Assembly (NCBI GenBank): GCA_965232455.1
Contig: OZ246981.1
Location: 2,728,001-2,792,000, forward strand
Direction of reading: 5' to 3'
Origin: JBFGFX01 sp965232455
GTDB taxonomy: Bacteria; Pseudomonadota; Gammaproteobacteria; Steroidobacterales; Woeseiaceae
DNA length: 64,000 nucleotides
Shown piece after piece: positions 46,709 through 54,640 of this stretch (positions within the stretch are counted from its first letter, which is position 1; each line of letters opens with the position of its first letter). Under the pieces are notes generated by a model that saw only the letters and a program-made list of their open reading frames with translations, had not been told where the DNA came from and searched no databases. The position numbers were made by a program, and so were the translations under genes.

Positions 46709-47557
46709 TCAGACGGGAAACACCACGTTACACTGGCCGGTGCCGGAACTCGGGAAATAGTCGGTGACGACGTCGGCGCGGCCCGTGTAGGAATCCCAGC
46801 CGAGGATACCGTACAACATCGCCGTATCGTGCATACCGCCCTCGCCGTCACAGTCTTCGGCGTACTGCGGCAGCATGGCCAGAAACTCCTTTGTCCGTCC
46901 CTCACGCCACATCGCCATGACCAGGTGATCCACGTCTTCGTTGAACGGACGGCTGATCTTGAACAGATAGTCGCCGACCACCGCGTTCGGCGGAATGCGG
47001 TGCGACAACGAACCGCTGGCGAGGAATGCGACGCGGCGGTCGGAATCGGCGACGGCTTCGGCGATCGCCTCGCCGACGGTGCGCGACTCTTCGAGTTCGG
47101 CGTCGTACATCCACCCGGCGATCGAGACCACTCGGATCGACTCGCCGATGCCCATGTAACGCAGCGGAACGAGCGTGCCGTACTGAAGCTGCAGCGTCGG
47201 CACACTGCTGTGGCACAACGTCTCGACGCCTTTGTTTGTCGCCCGGTCGGCAATCGACTGACCGAGCTCCGGGTCGCCGATGTGACTGTATTCCATGTTG
47301 CTCAGAAAATGCGGGAACTCCGTGCTGGTAAACACGCCCTGCATCTTCGGATTTGCATTGATGTGATAACCCGCGTTGACCAGCCAATGCGTGTCCGCGA
47401 TGACGATGGTGTCGACGCGGCGCTCGCGGCAGAGGTCGCCAATTTGCTTCAATCCGTCTATCGCGGCTTGCCGGCAGCCCTGATGAGGTCCCGGCTTCTC
47501 GGAGATGAACATCGACGGCACGTGAGTCACTTTTGCGGCAAGTACGATCTCGCCCAT
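46709..47557 (-). CDS. hpaD: Homoprotocatechuate (3,4-dihydroxyphenylacetate) 2,3-dioxygenase
   Basis: The 282-residue LigB-superfamily Fe(II) enzyme matches E. coli HpaD along its length: LAAKVTHVPSMFISEKPG, CRQAAIDG, DTIVIADTHWLVNAGYHI, ASGSLSHR, MWREGRTKEFLAMLPQYA, GEGGMHDTAMLYGILGWD and FPSSGTGQ. His12 and His57 are metal ligands. The ATG at 47557 has a GGAGGG ribosome site. It lies last in the minus-strand hpa unit after a 143-bp gap that contains a REP-like palindrome, so it may have its own promoter. Confidence 0.93.
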   Translation of the reverse strand: MGEIVLAAKVTHVPSMFISEKPGPHQGCRQAAIDGLKQIGDLCRERRVDTIVIADTHWLVNAGYHINANPKMQGVFTSTEFPHFLSNMEYSHIGDPELGQSIADRATNKGVETLCHSSVPTLQLQYGTLVPLRYMGIGESIRVVSIAGWMYDAELEESRTVGEAIAEAVADSDRRVAFLASGSLSHRIPPNAVVGDYLFKISRPFNEDVDHLVMAMWREGRTKEFLAMLPQYAEDCDGEGGMHDTAMLYGILGWDSYTGRADVVTDYFPSSGTGQCNVVFPV

Positions 47558-47665
47558 CACGAATCCCTCCGGCTTTGATTGGAGCCTGTCAGCACTGGGC
47601 GAATGTTATGGGCACCGGCTGCCCGCGGGCAGTCGTACTTTCCGAAGGGCGCGGGCCGGAAGCGG

Positions 47666-47687
47666 GTCGCCTGTCGGGACGGGCTCC
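47666..47687. repeat. REP-like palindrome (diverged copy)
   Basis: GTCGCCTGTC, GG and GACGGGCTCC match the family seen at 14352 and 37297 with several changes that weaken the stem. It lies between the CMD-family gene and hpaD. Confidence 0.55.
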
Positions 47688-47700
47688 TACAACGATTCTG

Positions 47701-48297
47701 CTAGCCCTGGTGCTTGCCCGCCTGCCAATCGAAGCTTGCGCCGAGCGTCTCTTTTGCCACCTCGGCCGGCAACGCCTCGATTTCGGTCGCCATCGTGTCG
47801 TTCCAGCGATTCAGGAAACCGAACAGTGCGATCGACGCCACGATTTCGACGACCTGATCTTCATCGAAATGTTTGTAAGCCTCGTCGAAATGTTCCTGCG
47901 TGGCTTCCGCCGGCGCCATCGCACCGTGATACGCCAGGCGAAGCGCAGCGCGCTCCGCATCGCTGAAAAGCTCGCTTGTCTCGAACTCCCAGACTTTGCT
48001 GATTTTTTCCGCGGACGCCCGGTAGATTTTCGACAGATTCGCCATGTGCGCCTGGCAGTAACGGCAGCCGGCAACCTGGCTGGCGATCAGGCTGACGAGC
48101 ATCTTCAATTCTTCATCGACGGTTCCCTCGTACAGGACGGCCTGATTCAGCTGCATGAACGCGCGCACGATATTGGGACGCCGCGCCATCGTCTGAATGC
48201 TGTTGGGAGTGAATCCACGTGTGTTCTTGTAATGCGTGAACCGTTCCTGGATGTCTTCGGCGACGGACTCGTAGGGTAAAGGTTGCATATGCGGCAT
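47701..48297 (-). CDS. Carboxymuconolactone-decarboxylase/AhpD-family protein
   Basis: The 198-residue helical protein has the AhpD-like redox motif C78-R-Y-C81-Q-A-H84 in SQVAGCRYCQAHMA, so a peroxidase-type function is more likely than lactone decarboxylation. The frame starts 12 bp after the LigB-like stop and is clearly in the same operon. CMD proteins are found both in aromatic pathways and in peroxide defence, where they recycle thiol reductants. Its role with extradiol dioxygenases may be protection from oxidative by-products; that is inference. Confidence 0.83.
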   Translation of the reverse strand: MPHMQPLPYESVAEDIQERFTHYKNTRGFTPNSIQTMARRPNIVRAFMQLNQAVLYEGTVDEELKMLVSLIASQVAGCRYCQAHMANLSKIYRASAEKISKVWEFETSELFSDAERAALRLAYHGAMAPAEATQEHFDEAYKHFDEDQVVEIVASIALFGFLNRWNDTMATEIEALPAEVAKETLGASFDWQAGKHQG

Positions 48298-48309
48298 CGT
48301 CGCTCTCCG

Positions 48310-49134
48310 TCAGACAATGTTGAATCGCGCGACCGTGCAGCCGACCGCAAAAATAGGCAATTCCGCGGTATAGAACTGCAGCTCACCGGCGCCGCCGGCA
48401 GCCGCGGCCGCGGCGATGAACGTGCGGATCTCGAAGCCGCCCTGCCCGGCCTCCCGATAAGTGTCTTCGTCGTTGTAGTCCAGCAGCGCATCTCTGTCGT
48501 TGCGCATGAGCCGGTCGAGAAACTCCCTGTCCCATTCCTCATTGATTTTTCCCGAGTCCGGCGTCGCAGGCCAATGCGAGATTCCCCCGGTTCCCACCAC
48601 CGCGATCTTTTCCGGCACGGCGTCGCAGGCGCGACGTATCGCCTCGCCGAACGCCCACGCGCGATGAAGCGGCGTAAGCGGCGGCCCTTGACAATTGACG
48701 TTCACGGGGATGATCGGCAGCTCGTAGTCCGGCGTGAGGAAGTGCAGGGGCACCATGATTCCGTGGTCGAACTTCCACTCTTCCGCGTAGGCGACGTCAA
48801 CGGTGTTCATGATCTCGCGCGTCAGGCGCCTGCCAAGCTCGGGAGCGCCCGGGATTCTGGTCTTCTCGATTTTCAGCCACTCGGGATCTTCGATCGGCCC
48901 CTCGTAGGTTTCGCCGATTCCGATGCAGAACGCCGGCATGTTGTTCATGAAAAAGTTGCCGAAATGCTCCGCCGCGACGACCATCAGCGCTTCGGCGCCG
49001 GTTGCTTCGATCTCCCGCCGTTGCTGATCGAGCCGCTCGTACAGCTCATCCCGCTTGGCGACGTTGTCCACCATGTGAGCACGGCCGGTAATTCCCGGGG
49101 CATGACTCAGGACACCGGCATAAACCAGGCTCAT
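48310..49134 (-). CDS. LigB-like extradiol dioxygenase, catalytic subunit
   Basis: The 274-residue protein belongs to the LigB superfamily. His11 (LSHAP), His57 (AAEHFGNFF) and Glu235 fit the Fe(II) ligands, and His187 (GTGGISHWP) is the likely catalytic base, with His124 (KFDHGI) also kept. It is distinct from both ligB (28379) and hpaD (46709). Its ATG overlaps the LigA-like stop (ATGA), so the two form a complex like LigAB. Being in the hpa operon suggests that it cleaves a related catechol, such as a carboxylated or methoxylated one. The substrate is not known. Confidence 0.87.
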   Translation of the reverse strand: MSLVYAGVLSHAPGITGRAHMVDNVAKRDELYERLDQQRREIEATGAEALMVVAAEHFGNFFMNNMPAFCIGIGETYEGPIEDPEWLKIEKTRIPGAPELGRRLTREIMNTVDVAYAEEWKFDHGIMVPLHFLTPDYELPIIPVNVNCQGPPLTPLHRAWAFGEAIRRACDAVPEKIAVVGTGGISHWPATPDSGKINEEWDREFLDRLMRNDRDALLDYNDEDTYREAGQGGFEIRTFIAAAAAAGGAGELQFYTAELPIFAVGCTVARFNIV

Positions 49135-49466
49135 CGTTTCTTTTCCTCGGTCGTAAAACTCTCGCCGCCGCCGGTCATCGCATACACCCCGTCGCGCACC
49201 GCACCGTGCTTTTCGATGCCCTTGCGCATCAAATCAAGATAGTCGAACCACTCTATGCCGAGAAACGCGGCATAGTGCATGAGGATCTGACCGTTGACGC
49301 CAAGGACGTACAGAAGACCTATGTCGCCTTCGCGAAGCGCATTGGCCTCTTCGTCGCTCAGATCGAAATCCGCAATCAGCGATTCCAGATCGTCACGGTA
49401 GGTCCTCTGCGCATCCTCGTCGCGATTCAGCACGTACAGAAACTTTTGCAGTTGATAGAGGCTCAT
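49131..49466 (-). CDS. LigA-like small subunit of extradiol dioxygenase
   Basis: The 111-residue helical protein matches the LigA fold (LYQLQKFLYVLNRDEDAQRTY, DFDLSDEEANALREGDIGLLYVLGVNGQILMHYA). It overlaps hpaE at its start and the LigB-like gene at its end, both by ATGA, so three genes are translationally linked. Small LigA-type subunits cap the active site of LigB-type enzymes. It shares little sequence with ligA at 29211, showing that the two LigAB systems are not recent duplicates. Confidence 0.85.
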   Translation of the reverse strand: MSLYQLQKFLYVLNRDEDAQRTYRDDLESLIADFDLSDEEANALREGDIGLLYVLGVNGQILMHYAAFLGIEWFDYLDLMRKGIEKHGAVRDGVYAMTGGGESFTTEEKKR

Positions 49467-50986
49467 TCCGTACCTATTCGTGGAACGCGGTGCGAACCGA
49501 GCGCAATGCAGACGTTCTTGGTTTCCATGTAGAACTCGAAACTGTAATCACCCCCGTCACGTCCGATCCCACTGGCTTTCATGCCGCCGAACGGCGACGG
49601 CAGATGGCGGTTGTTTTCGGAGTTGAACCACAGCATACCGGCGTCGATGGCGCGGGACAGGCGCATGCAGCGCTCAACGTCGTCGGTCCAGACGTAAGCG
49701 GCAAGCCCGTATTCGATGTCGTTGGCGATTTCGAGCGCCTCTGCTTCACTCGAAAAAGGAATTGCGGTCAACACTGGCCCGAAGATCTCTTCCTGTGCGA
49801 TCCGCATATCGTTGCGCGCATCCACGAACAGCGTGGGCTGCACGTAGTTCCCTTTGCCGTCGATGGGAGCCGGGCTACCTCCCGCGGCGACCGTCGCGCC
49901 GCCCTCGGCGGCAAGCTCGAAGTAGCTACAAACCTTGTCGAAATGGCGGGCATGGACGAGCGGACCAATCTCGGTATCCGGGTCAAGGGGATGGCCGACC
50001 TTCAGCTTTGAAACGCGATCGACCAGCCGGGCCAGAAATTCTTCACGGATGGACTCCTGGATGAGCAGGCGGCTCGACGACGTACAGCGCTCGCCGTTCA
50101 GGCTGTAAATCATGAACACAACGGCATCGAGCGCACGATCGAGATCCGCGTCGTCGAAGACGATCACGGGGTTTTTCCCGCCGAGCTCGAAATGCACGCG
50201 TTTCAGGGTTGCCGCACCCTGCCGCATGATATGGCTGCCCGTGGTGGTTTCACCGACGAACGCAACCGCCTTGATTGCCGGATGTTCGGTCAGCGCCTTG
50301 CCGGCGTCTTCGCCAAGGCCCTGCACGCAGTTGAGCACCCCGTCCGGCAGTCCCGCGTCGTGCGCGATTTCGGCGAGCAGCATGCCCGTGTACGGCGACC
50401 ATTCCGCCGGCTTGTGTACGACCGTGCAACCTGCGGCGAGCGCCGGCGCAATCTTCCAGGTCGACAGCATGAACGGCGTGTTCCAGGGCGTGATGACGCC
50501 GACGGGTCCGATCGGCTGGCGGATGGTGAAATTGAGATGTTCCTCGGCCGGCAACGCCTGACCGTCACGTGCGTTGGGCGCCTGATCCGCGAAATACCGA
50601 AAGTTCGCCGCGCCTCTGACCGCCGCCTTGCTCATGAACCGGATTGCCTGCCCCGAGTCGTAGCCCTCGACCAGGGCGATGTCGCGGGCGTTGGCTTCGA
50701 TGGCGTCGGCCACTCTGTGCAGTAGTTTTTTTCGTTCCTTGCCGGGCATGTCCGACCATTCGCCGAAGGCCGCCTGGGCAGCGTCGCAGGCGGCGTCGAT
50801 ATCGTCCGCGTTACCGGCGGCCACCGAACCGATGACGCTGTTGTCCACCGGCGTCAGGCTGTCGAAGGTCTCGCCGGAACGCCCGGCGTCGTGTTTGCCA
50901 TTGATGAAATGCGGCAGCGTTTCGTTACCAAAACGCTGCAGCAATTGCTCGATGTCCTGAAGATTGGTCTGGAGGCTTTGGGACAT
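49463..50986 (-). CDS. hpaE: 5-carboxymethyl-2-hydroxymuconate semialdehyde dehydrogenase
   Basis: HpaE oxidises the product of HpaD ring cleavage to the dicarboxylic acid with NAD. The 507-residue ALDH has Glu267 (FELGGKNP) and Cys301 (NGERCTSSSR), with VITPWNTPFMLSTWKIAPALAAG and PSPFGGMKASGIGRDGGDYSFEFYME, the latter typical of HpaE. Its ATG is one base past the hpaF stop, and its stop overlaps the LigA-like gene. The N-terminal 30 residues extend slightly beyond usual HpaE proteins. Confidence 0.93.
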   Translation of the reverse strand: MSQSLQTNLQDIEQLLQRFGNETLPHFINGKHDAGRSGETFDSLTPVDNSVIGSVAAGNADDIDAACDAAQAAFGEWSDMPGKERKKLLHRVADAIEANARDIALVEGYDSGQAIRFMSKAAVRGAANFRYFADQAPNARDGQALPAEEHLNFTIRQPIGPVGVITPWNTPFMLSTWKIAPALAAGCTVVHKPAEWSPYTGMLLAEIAHDAGLPDGVLNCVQGLGEDAGKALTEHPAIKAVAFVGETTTGSHIMRQGAATLKRVHFELGGKNPVIVFDDADLDRALDAVVFMIYSLNGERCTSSSRLLIQESIREEFLARLVDRVSKLKVGHPLDPDTEIGPLVHARHFDKVCSYFELAAEGGATVAAGGSPAPIDGKGNYVQPTLFVDARNDMRIAQEEIFGPVLTAIPFSSEAEALEIANDIEYGLAAYVWTDDVERCMRLSRAIDAGMLWFNSENNRHLPSPFGGMKASGIGRDGGDYSFEFYMETKNVCIALGSHRVPRIGTE

Positions 50987-51385
50987 TTATCGATCCTCTT
51001 TGCGTTGCGCCATGTAGTCGCGCAAATTGTTCCGTTTCCAGCGAAGGTCGGCGTCGATCTCCTGAATTTCGTAGGAGATCGCGAGCGGTGACGTCGAAAA
51101 CGCCGGCTCCAGGAAATCGCACAGCGCACCAAACAGGATTTCTCCGGCCGCCTTGCGCACCTCGAGCGAGCGCCCCGGCGCAAGCCTCAGCATGACGTTG
51201 ATGAACGCATTGTCCGGATGGCCGTCCGCGACCCGGTAGTGGTCGCGGGCCACCGCGCGGGTTCTCAGGCCTCCGAGCGGCAGCGCGTCGATGCCCGCAG
51301 CCGCCTCGTGCAGCACCGTGACCAGCGCATCGATGTCCATGCGGGAACCGAGGTTGGCCGAATATTCGATGATCTGATGCGGCAT
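50987..51385 (-). CDS. hpaF: 5-carboxymethyl-2-hydroxymuconate delta-isomerase
   Basis: The 132-residue tautomerase-superfamily enzyme starts MPHQIIEYSANL; after removal of Met, Pro1 is the catalytic base, as in HpaF/CHMI. ALPLGGLRTRAVARDHYRVADG and FINVMLRLAPGRS also match. It isomerises the product of HpaE. It is the first gene of the minus-strand hpa operon, and its promoter region faces the DapA-family gene. Confidence 0.92.
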   Translation of the reverse strand: MPHQIIEYSANLGSRMDIDALVTVLHEAAAGIDALPLGGLRTRAVARDHYRVADGHPDNAFINVMLRLAPGRSLEVRKAAGEILFGALCDFLEPAFSTSPLAISYEIQEIDADLRWKRNNLRDYMAQRKEDR

Positions 51386-51416
51386 TCGTGTGGTCCGTCC
51401 GAGCGATTGAATTCAT

Positions 51417-51428
51417 TTAACATGTTAA
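51417..51428. promoter_or_regulatory. Perfect palindrome in the hpaF/dapA-like divergent promoter, candidate HpaR operator
   Basis: TTAACATGTTAA is fully self-complementary and lies midway between the hpaF start (51385) and the DapA-like start (51492). It stands out in GC-rich surroundings. HpaR is a MarR-type repressor that binds palindromes in such divergent intervals, and an hpaR gene is 1.8 kb away. Confidence 0.65.
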
Positions 51429-51491
51429 GTATACTGCCTCGCGACGACAGGTCAAGTGACCCAAACGACACGCACCGGGGAAGGAAGCAAC

Positions 51492-52400
51492 ATGTCTGAT
51501 CTCGAACGCCTCAAGGGCTCGATCCCACCCATCATCACACCGATCAGCGGCGGTGCCGTGGATTACGAGGCTTATGCCGGCCTGGTCGAATACCAGGTGA
51601 CCGAAGGCTCGCACGGCGTGCTGGTGAACGGCACGACGGCGGAGCCATCCACGCTGACCGTTGACGAGCGCAATCGATTGATCGACGTCGCGGTGGAAAC
51701 GGTCCACGGCCGCGTGCCGGTCGTCGCGGCCACGGGCTCACAGTCGCTGGCCGAGACCGAGGTTTTGACGGCGCATGCCGTCGAAGCAGGCGTCGACGCG
51801 CTGTTGATCGTCACGCCGTATTACATCCGGCCGCCGCAGCGGGGTCTGATCGAGTATTACCTGCATCTCGCCGGCACGCACGACACACCGTGGATGATCT
51901 ATCACATACCGGGCCGTACCGCGATCAACGTCACGCTGGATTCGATGAAGGAACTCCGGGAAAAATCGCCCCGCTTCGTCGGCATGAAACACGCCGTCAA
52001 CGACCTGGGTTTCGTCACTGAATGTTTTGCCGCACTCGGCAACGAGTTCAAGGTATTTGTCGGACTCGAGGAGCTGTCCTTCCCGATGATGACCATCGGC
52101 GCCTGTGGACTGATGAACGCCGTCGGCAATCTGCGCCCGAACGTGCTTGCAGAAATGTGTGGAGCGGTCTGGGACGGTGATCTTGAAAAAGGCCGGGAAT
52201 TGCATCAAAGGCTGCTCGAGATCAATCAATCGGTCTTCTACGACACCAACCCTATTCCGATGAAATACATGATGAAAAAAATGGGCCTCATGCCGACGAA
52301 CGAACACCGGCTGCCGATGATGCCGGCAACGCCGGAGCTGGAAAAGCGGCTGGACGCCGTGCTGCGGCGCGCCGGGCTTCTCGAAGGGATGGCCGCATGA
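51492..52400 (+). CDS. DapA-family class I aldolase/lyase in the hpa cluster
   Basis: The 302-residue protein has the DapA barrel: GTTAEPSTLT (substrate loop), PYYIRPPQ, Tyr137 in MIYHIPGRT and Schiff-base Lys166 in FVGMKHA. Arg142 in GRT corresponds to the dicarboxylate-binding Arg of DapA. It probably makes or splits a pyruvate carbon bond. Location in the hpa operon, coupled by ATGA to the HpaG-like gene, suggests that it cleaves 4-hydroxy-2-oxoheptanedioate (HpaI's job) or a related intermediate. It is unlikely to be the lysine-pathway enzyme, given this context. Confidence 0.83.
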   Translation: MSDLERLKGSIPPIITPISGGAVDYEAYAGLVEYQVTEGSHGVLVNGTTAEPSTLTVDERNRLIDVAVETVHGRVPVVAATGSQSLAETEVLTAHAVEAGVDALLIVTPYYIRPPQRGLIEYYLHLAGTHDTPWMIYHIPGRTAINVTLDSMKELREKSPRFVGMKHAVNDLGFVTECFAALGNEFKVFVGLEELSFPMMTIGACGLMNAVGNLRPNVLAEMCGAVWDGDLEKGRELHQRLLEINQSVFYDTNPIPMKYMMKKMGLMPTNEHRLPMMPATPELEKRLDAVLRRAGLLEGMAA

Positions 52401-53257
52401 GGTTCGTCAGTTTCACTCACGGTGGAACGGCCGGTTTCGGAGCCGTCAAGGACGACGGCATTGTCGATTTGGGCCGGCGCCATGACGACGTCGAGGATCT
52501 GCGCGACGCGCTGCGCCAGGACAGGCTCGAGGCGCTGGCGGAAGAAGCCGTGGGCGCGGAGGCCGACTTCGCGGTGGGCGACATCGGCTTCCTGCCGACG
52601 ATCCCGAATCCGGAAAAGGTCATCTGCATAGGCGTCAACTACGCCAATCGAAACGAGGAATACAAGGACGGCAGCGAAGCACCAAAGTATCCGAGCGTGT
52701 TCATGCGTACGCGCGAATCGCTGGTCGGTCACGGGCAGCCGATCATGGACCCGCCCGAATCGGATCAGCTCGACTACGAAGGCGAGATCGTGCTCGTGAT
52801 CGGCAAGGAGGGTCGCCGAATTCCGGAAGCAGCGGCGCACGAGTACGTCGCCGGCACGACGATTATGAACGAAGGCTCGGTGCGCGATTTCCTGAGGCAC
52901 GCCAAGTTCAACGTTACCCAGGGCAAGAACTTCGCGAACTCCGGCGCGCTGGGCCCGTGGATGGTCACCGCCGATGAACTGAATCCGATGAGCGAGCTTC
53001 AGGTCATCACGCGCGTCAACGGAGAAGAGCGGCAGAACGATACGACGGCGAGCCTGATGTTTCCCTTCCGCTATCTGATCAGCTATCTGTCGACCTTTTA
53101 TCATCTGAAACCCGGTGACGTTATCGCTACCGGCACGCCGAACGGCGCGGGCGCCCGCTTCGACCCGCCAAAATACCTGTCGGAGGGCGATGTCGTGGAA
53201 GTAGAGGTCCCGGGCGTCGGCATTTTGCGAAACACCGTCGCAACCGAACGCGTCTAG
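52397..53257 (+). CDS. FAH-family enzyme, HpaG-like isomerase/decarboxylase
   Basis: The 286-residue FAH protein has metal ligands in YEGEIVLVIGK and the segments CIGVNYANRNEEYKDG, GTTIMNEGSVRDFLRH, QGKNFANSGALGPWMVT and TGTPNGAGARFDPPKYLSEGD. In hpa pathways HpaG decarboxylates and isomerises the HpaF product. Only one FAH domain is encoded here, while HpaG is usually two domains or two paralogues. An alternative role is the HpaH hydratase step. It is coupled to the DapA-like gene and precedes hpaR by 6 bp. Confidence 0.87.
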   Translation: MRFVSFTHGGTAGFGAVKDDGIVDLGRRHDDVEDLRDALRQDRLEALAEEAVGAEADFAVGDIGFLPTIPNPEKVICIGVNYANRNEEYKDGSEAPKYPSVFMRTRESLVGHGQPIMDPPESDQLDYEGEIVLVIGKEGRRIPEAAAHEYVAGTTIMNEGSVRDFLRHAKFNVTQGKNFANSGALGPWMVTADELNPMSELQVITRVNGEERQNDTTASLMFPFRYLISYLSTFYHLKPGDVIATGTPNGAGARFDPPKYLSEGDVVEVEVPGVGILRNTVATERV

Positions 53258-53263
53258 GGCCCG

Positions 53264-53749
53264 ATGGTCAAAGCCACGCCCAAGAGCGCAGCAACGGACG
53301 ACCCGCCGATGCGTGACTTCGAGCGCTCGCTGCCGATGGCGCTTCTGAAAGCGCGCGAGGCCGCGATGGCGCGCTTCCGGCCAATGCTTCGGCGTCACGG
53401 ATTGACCGAACAGCAGTGGCGCGTCATCCGGGCGCTGTCGAGTTATGACGGCATCGGCGCGGGTGAACTGGCGCAGCGGAGCTTCCTGTTATCGCCCAGC
53501 CTGACCCGGATTCTCCAGCACCTGGAAGCCGAGGGCATCGCGAACAGAATGGGGGACGCCAACGATCAGCGTCGGTCGGTTTTTCGCCTGACGGCCAAGG
53601 GGAAACGGCTTTTTTCCGAGGTAGCTCCGGACTCCGAGGATCTGTACGCAGACATCGAAAACGAATTTGGCAGGGACCGGCTGCAACGGCTCTACGAACT
53701 GCTCGCGGAATTTTCTTCGGCGCTTGCGGAGCGGCCCGGCAAACCCTGA
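53264..53749 (+). CDS. hpaR: MarR-family repressor of homoprotocatechuate genes
   Basis: The 161-residue protein has the HpaR signature RDFERSLPMALLKAREAAMARFRP, then GLTEQQWRVIRAL and a winged helix (LAQRSFLLSPSLTRILQHLEAEG with DQRRSVFRLTAKG). HpaR represses the meta-cleavage operon until hydroxyphenylacetates bind. It ends the plus-strand unit and probably controls the divergent promoter at 51386-51491. A paralogue is encoded at 54641-55078. Confidence 0.92.
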   Translation: MVKATPKSAATDDPPMRDFERSLPMALLKAREAAMARFRPMLRRHGLTEQQWRVIRALSSYDGIGAGELAQRSFLLSPSLTRILQHLEAEGIANRMGDANDQRRSVFRLTAKGKRLFSEVAPDSEDLYADIENEFGRDRLQRLYELLAEFSSALAERPGKP

Positions 53750-53846
53750 ACCCGTCGTCAGCCGGGTTTGGGCTGCGATCGACGTTGGCCGCCGGATCTA
53801 CGCCGGTGCGGGAACCACCGCCTGACCCGCGTCCGCCTTCCGGTCG

Positions 53847-54581
53847 TCACTCGAAATCCCGGACGCGGATCTTGGTCTGGTGGCCGGCAAACACGTTGCC
53901 CATCTGGTCTTCGCCTTTCATGTAAGTGCGCTGCCAGCCCGACTTCGCAGCCTCGGTGCCGGCTTCCTTCACCGCTTCGTTGAACGCCAGGCGATCTTCG
54001 CGCCACTTTGTGTACTGCTCGTAAAGCTTCGGATTCTCGTTGATGTTTTTCATTTTCGGTCGGAACTTGCCGACGTAGTGCCTCGGATAAGGCAAAATCG
54101 CACAGACGGGTTCACCCTTCTCGAAGCGCACTTTGTGCCGGCGGCGCGTGAACTGCCAGTTCATCGTGAACGTAAACGGCGCCCAGTCCGTCTCGATCAC
54201 GCCTTCGAGCGGCGCAATGCCGTCTTTCGGCTGATTGCTCGGACCTTTGACCCAGACGTTTTGGGACTTCGACGTGCGGAACAGGTAGCCCAGCGTAAAC
54301 GTCAACACGCCGTACCCGAAATGCGAGCCAATCAGTGGAGACGGTTCATCGTCGAATCTGATACGGATCGCATCGAGCCCTTCCCGGCCGTTCCACCGGG
54401 CGGTAAAAGAAACCGGACACAACACCTCCCAACCCATCTGATTGGCGATCGCGAGTGGCAAACAGCGGTACGCAAACCGGTCTCGGGTATCGTCCATCCA
54501 TTGACGCCTCCGGTCGCTGGTACGGATCGGCATCGGCTCCCCGATGACCTGGTAGGCGGTGATGTCCAGTTGTTCTTTCAC
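53847..54581 (-). CDS. DUF6065-family protein
   Basis: The 244-residue product starts at a GTG with an AGAGAG ribosome site. It has no signal peptide. Phrases such as RCLPLAIANQMGWEVLCPVSFTARWNG, SHFGYGVLTFTLGYLF, WVKGPSNQPKDGIAPLEGVIETDWAPFTFTMNWQFTR and CAILPYPR match DUF6065 proteins, whose role is unknown. It lies between the two HpaR-like genes, convergent with hpaR. Its tryptophan and aromatic-rich core suggests a beta-sheet fold. Confidence 0.82.
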   Translation of the reverse strand: MKEQLDITAYQVIGEPMPIRTSDRRRQWMDDTRDRFAYRCLPLAIANQMGWEVLCPVSFTARWNGREGLDAIRIRFDDEPSPLIGSHFGYGVLTFTLGYLFRTSKSQNVWVKGPSNQPKDGIAPLEGVIETDWAPFTFTMNWQFTRRRHKVRFEKGEPVCAILPYPRHYVGKFRPKMKNINENPKLYEQYTKWREDRLAFNEAVKEAGTEAAKSGWQRTYMKGEDQMGNVFAGHQTKIRVRDFE

Positions 54582-54640
54582 GGTCTCTCTCCATAGACGC
54601 CGATCGAATCCGGATGCAGCCGGCTCACGAGCGCATCATT

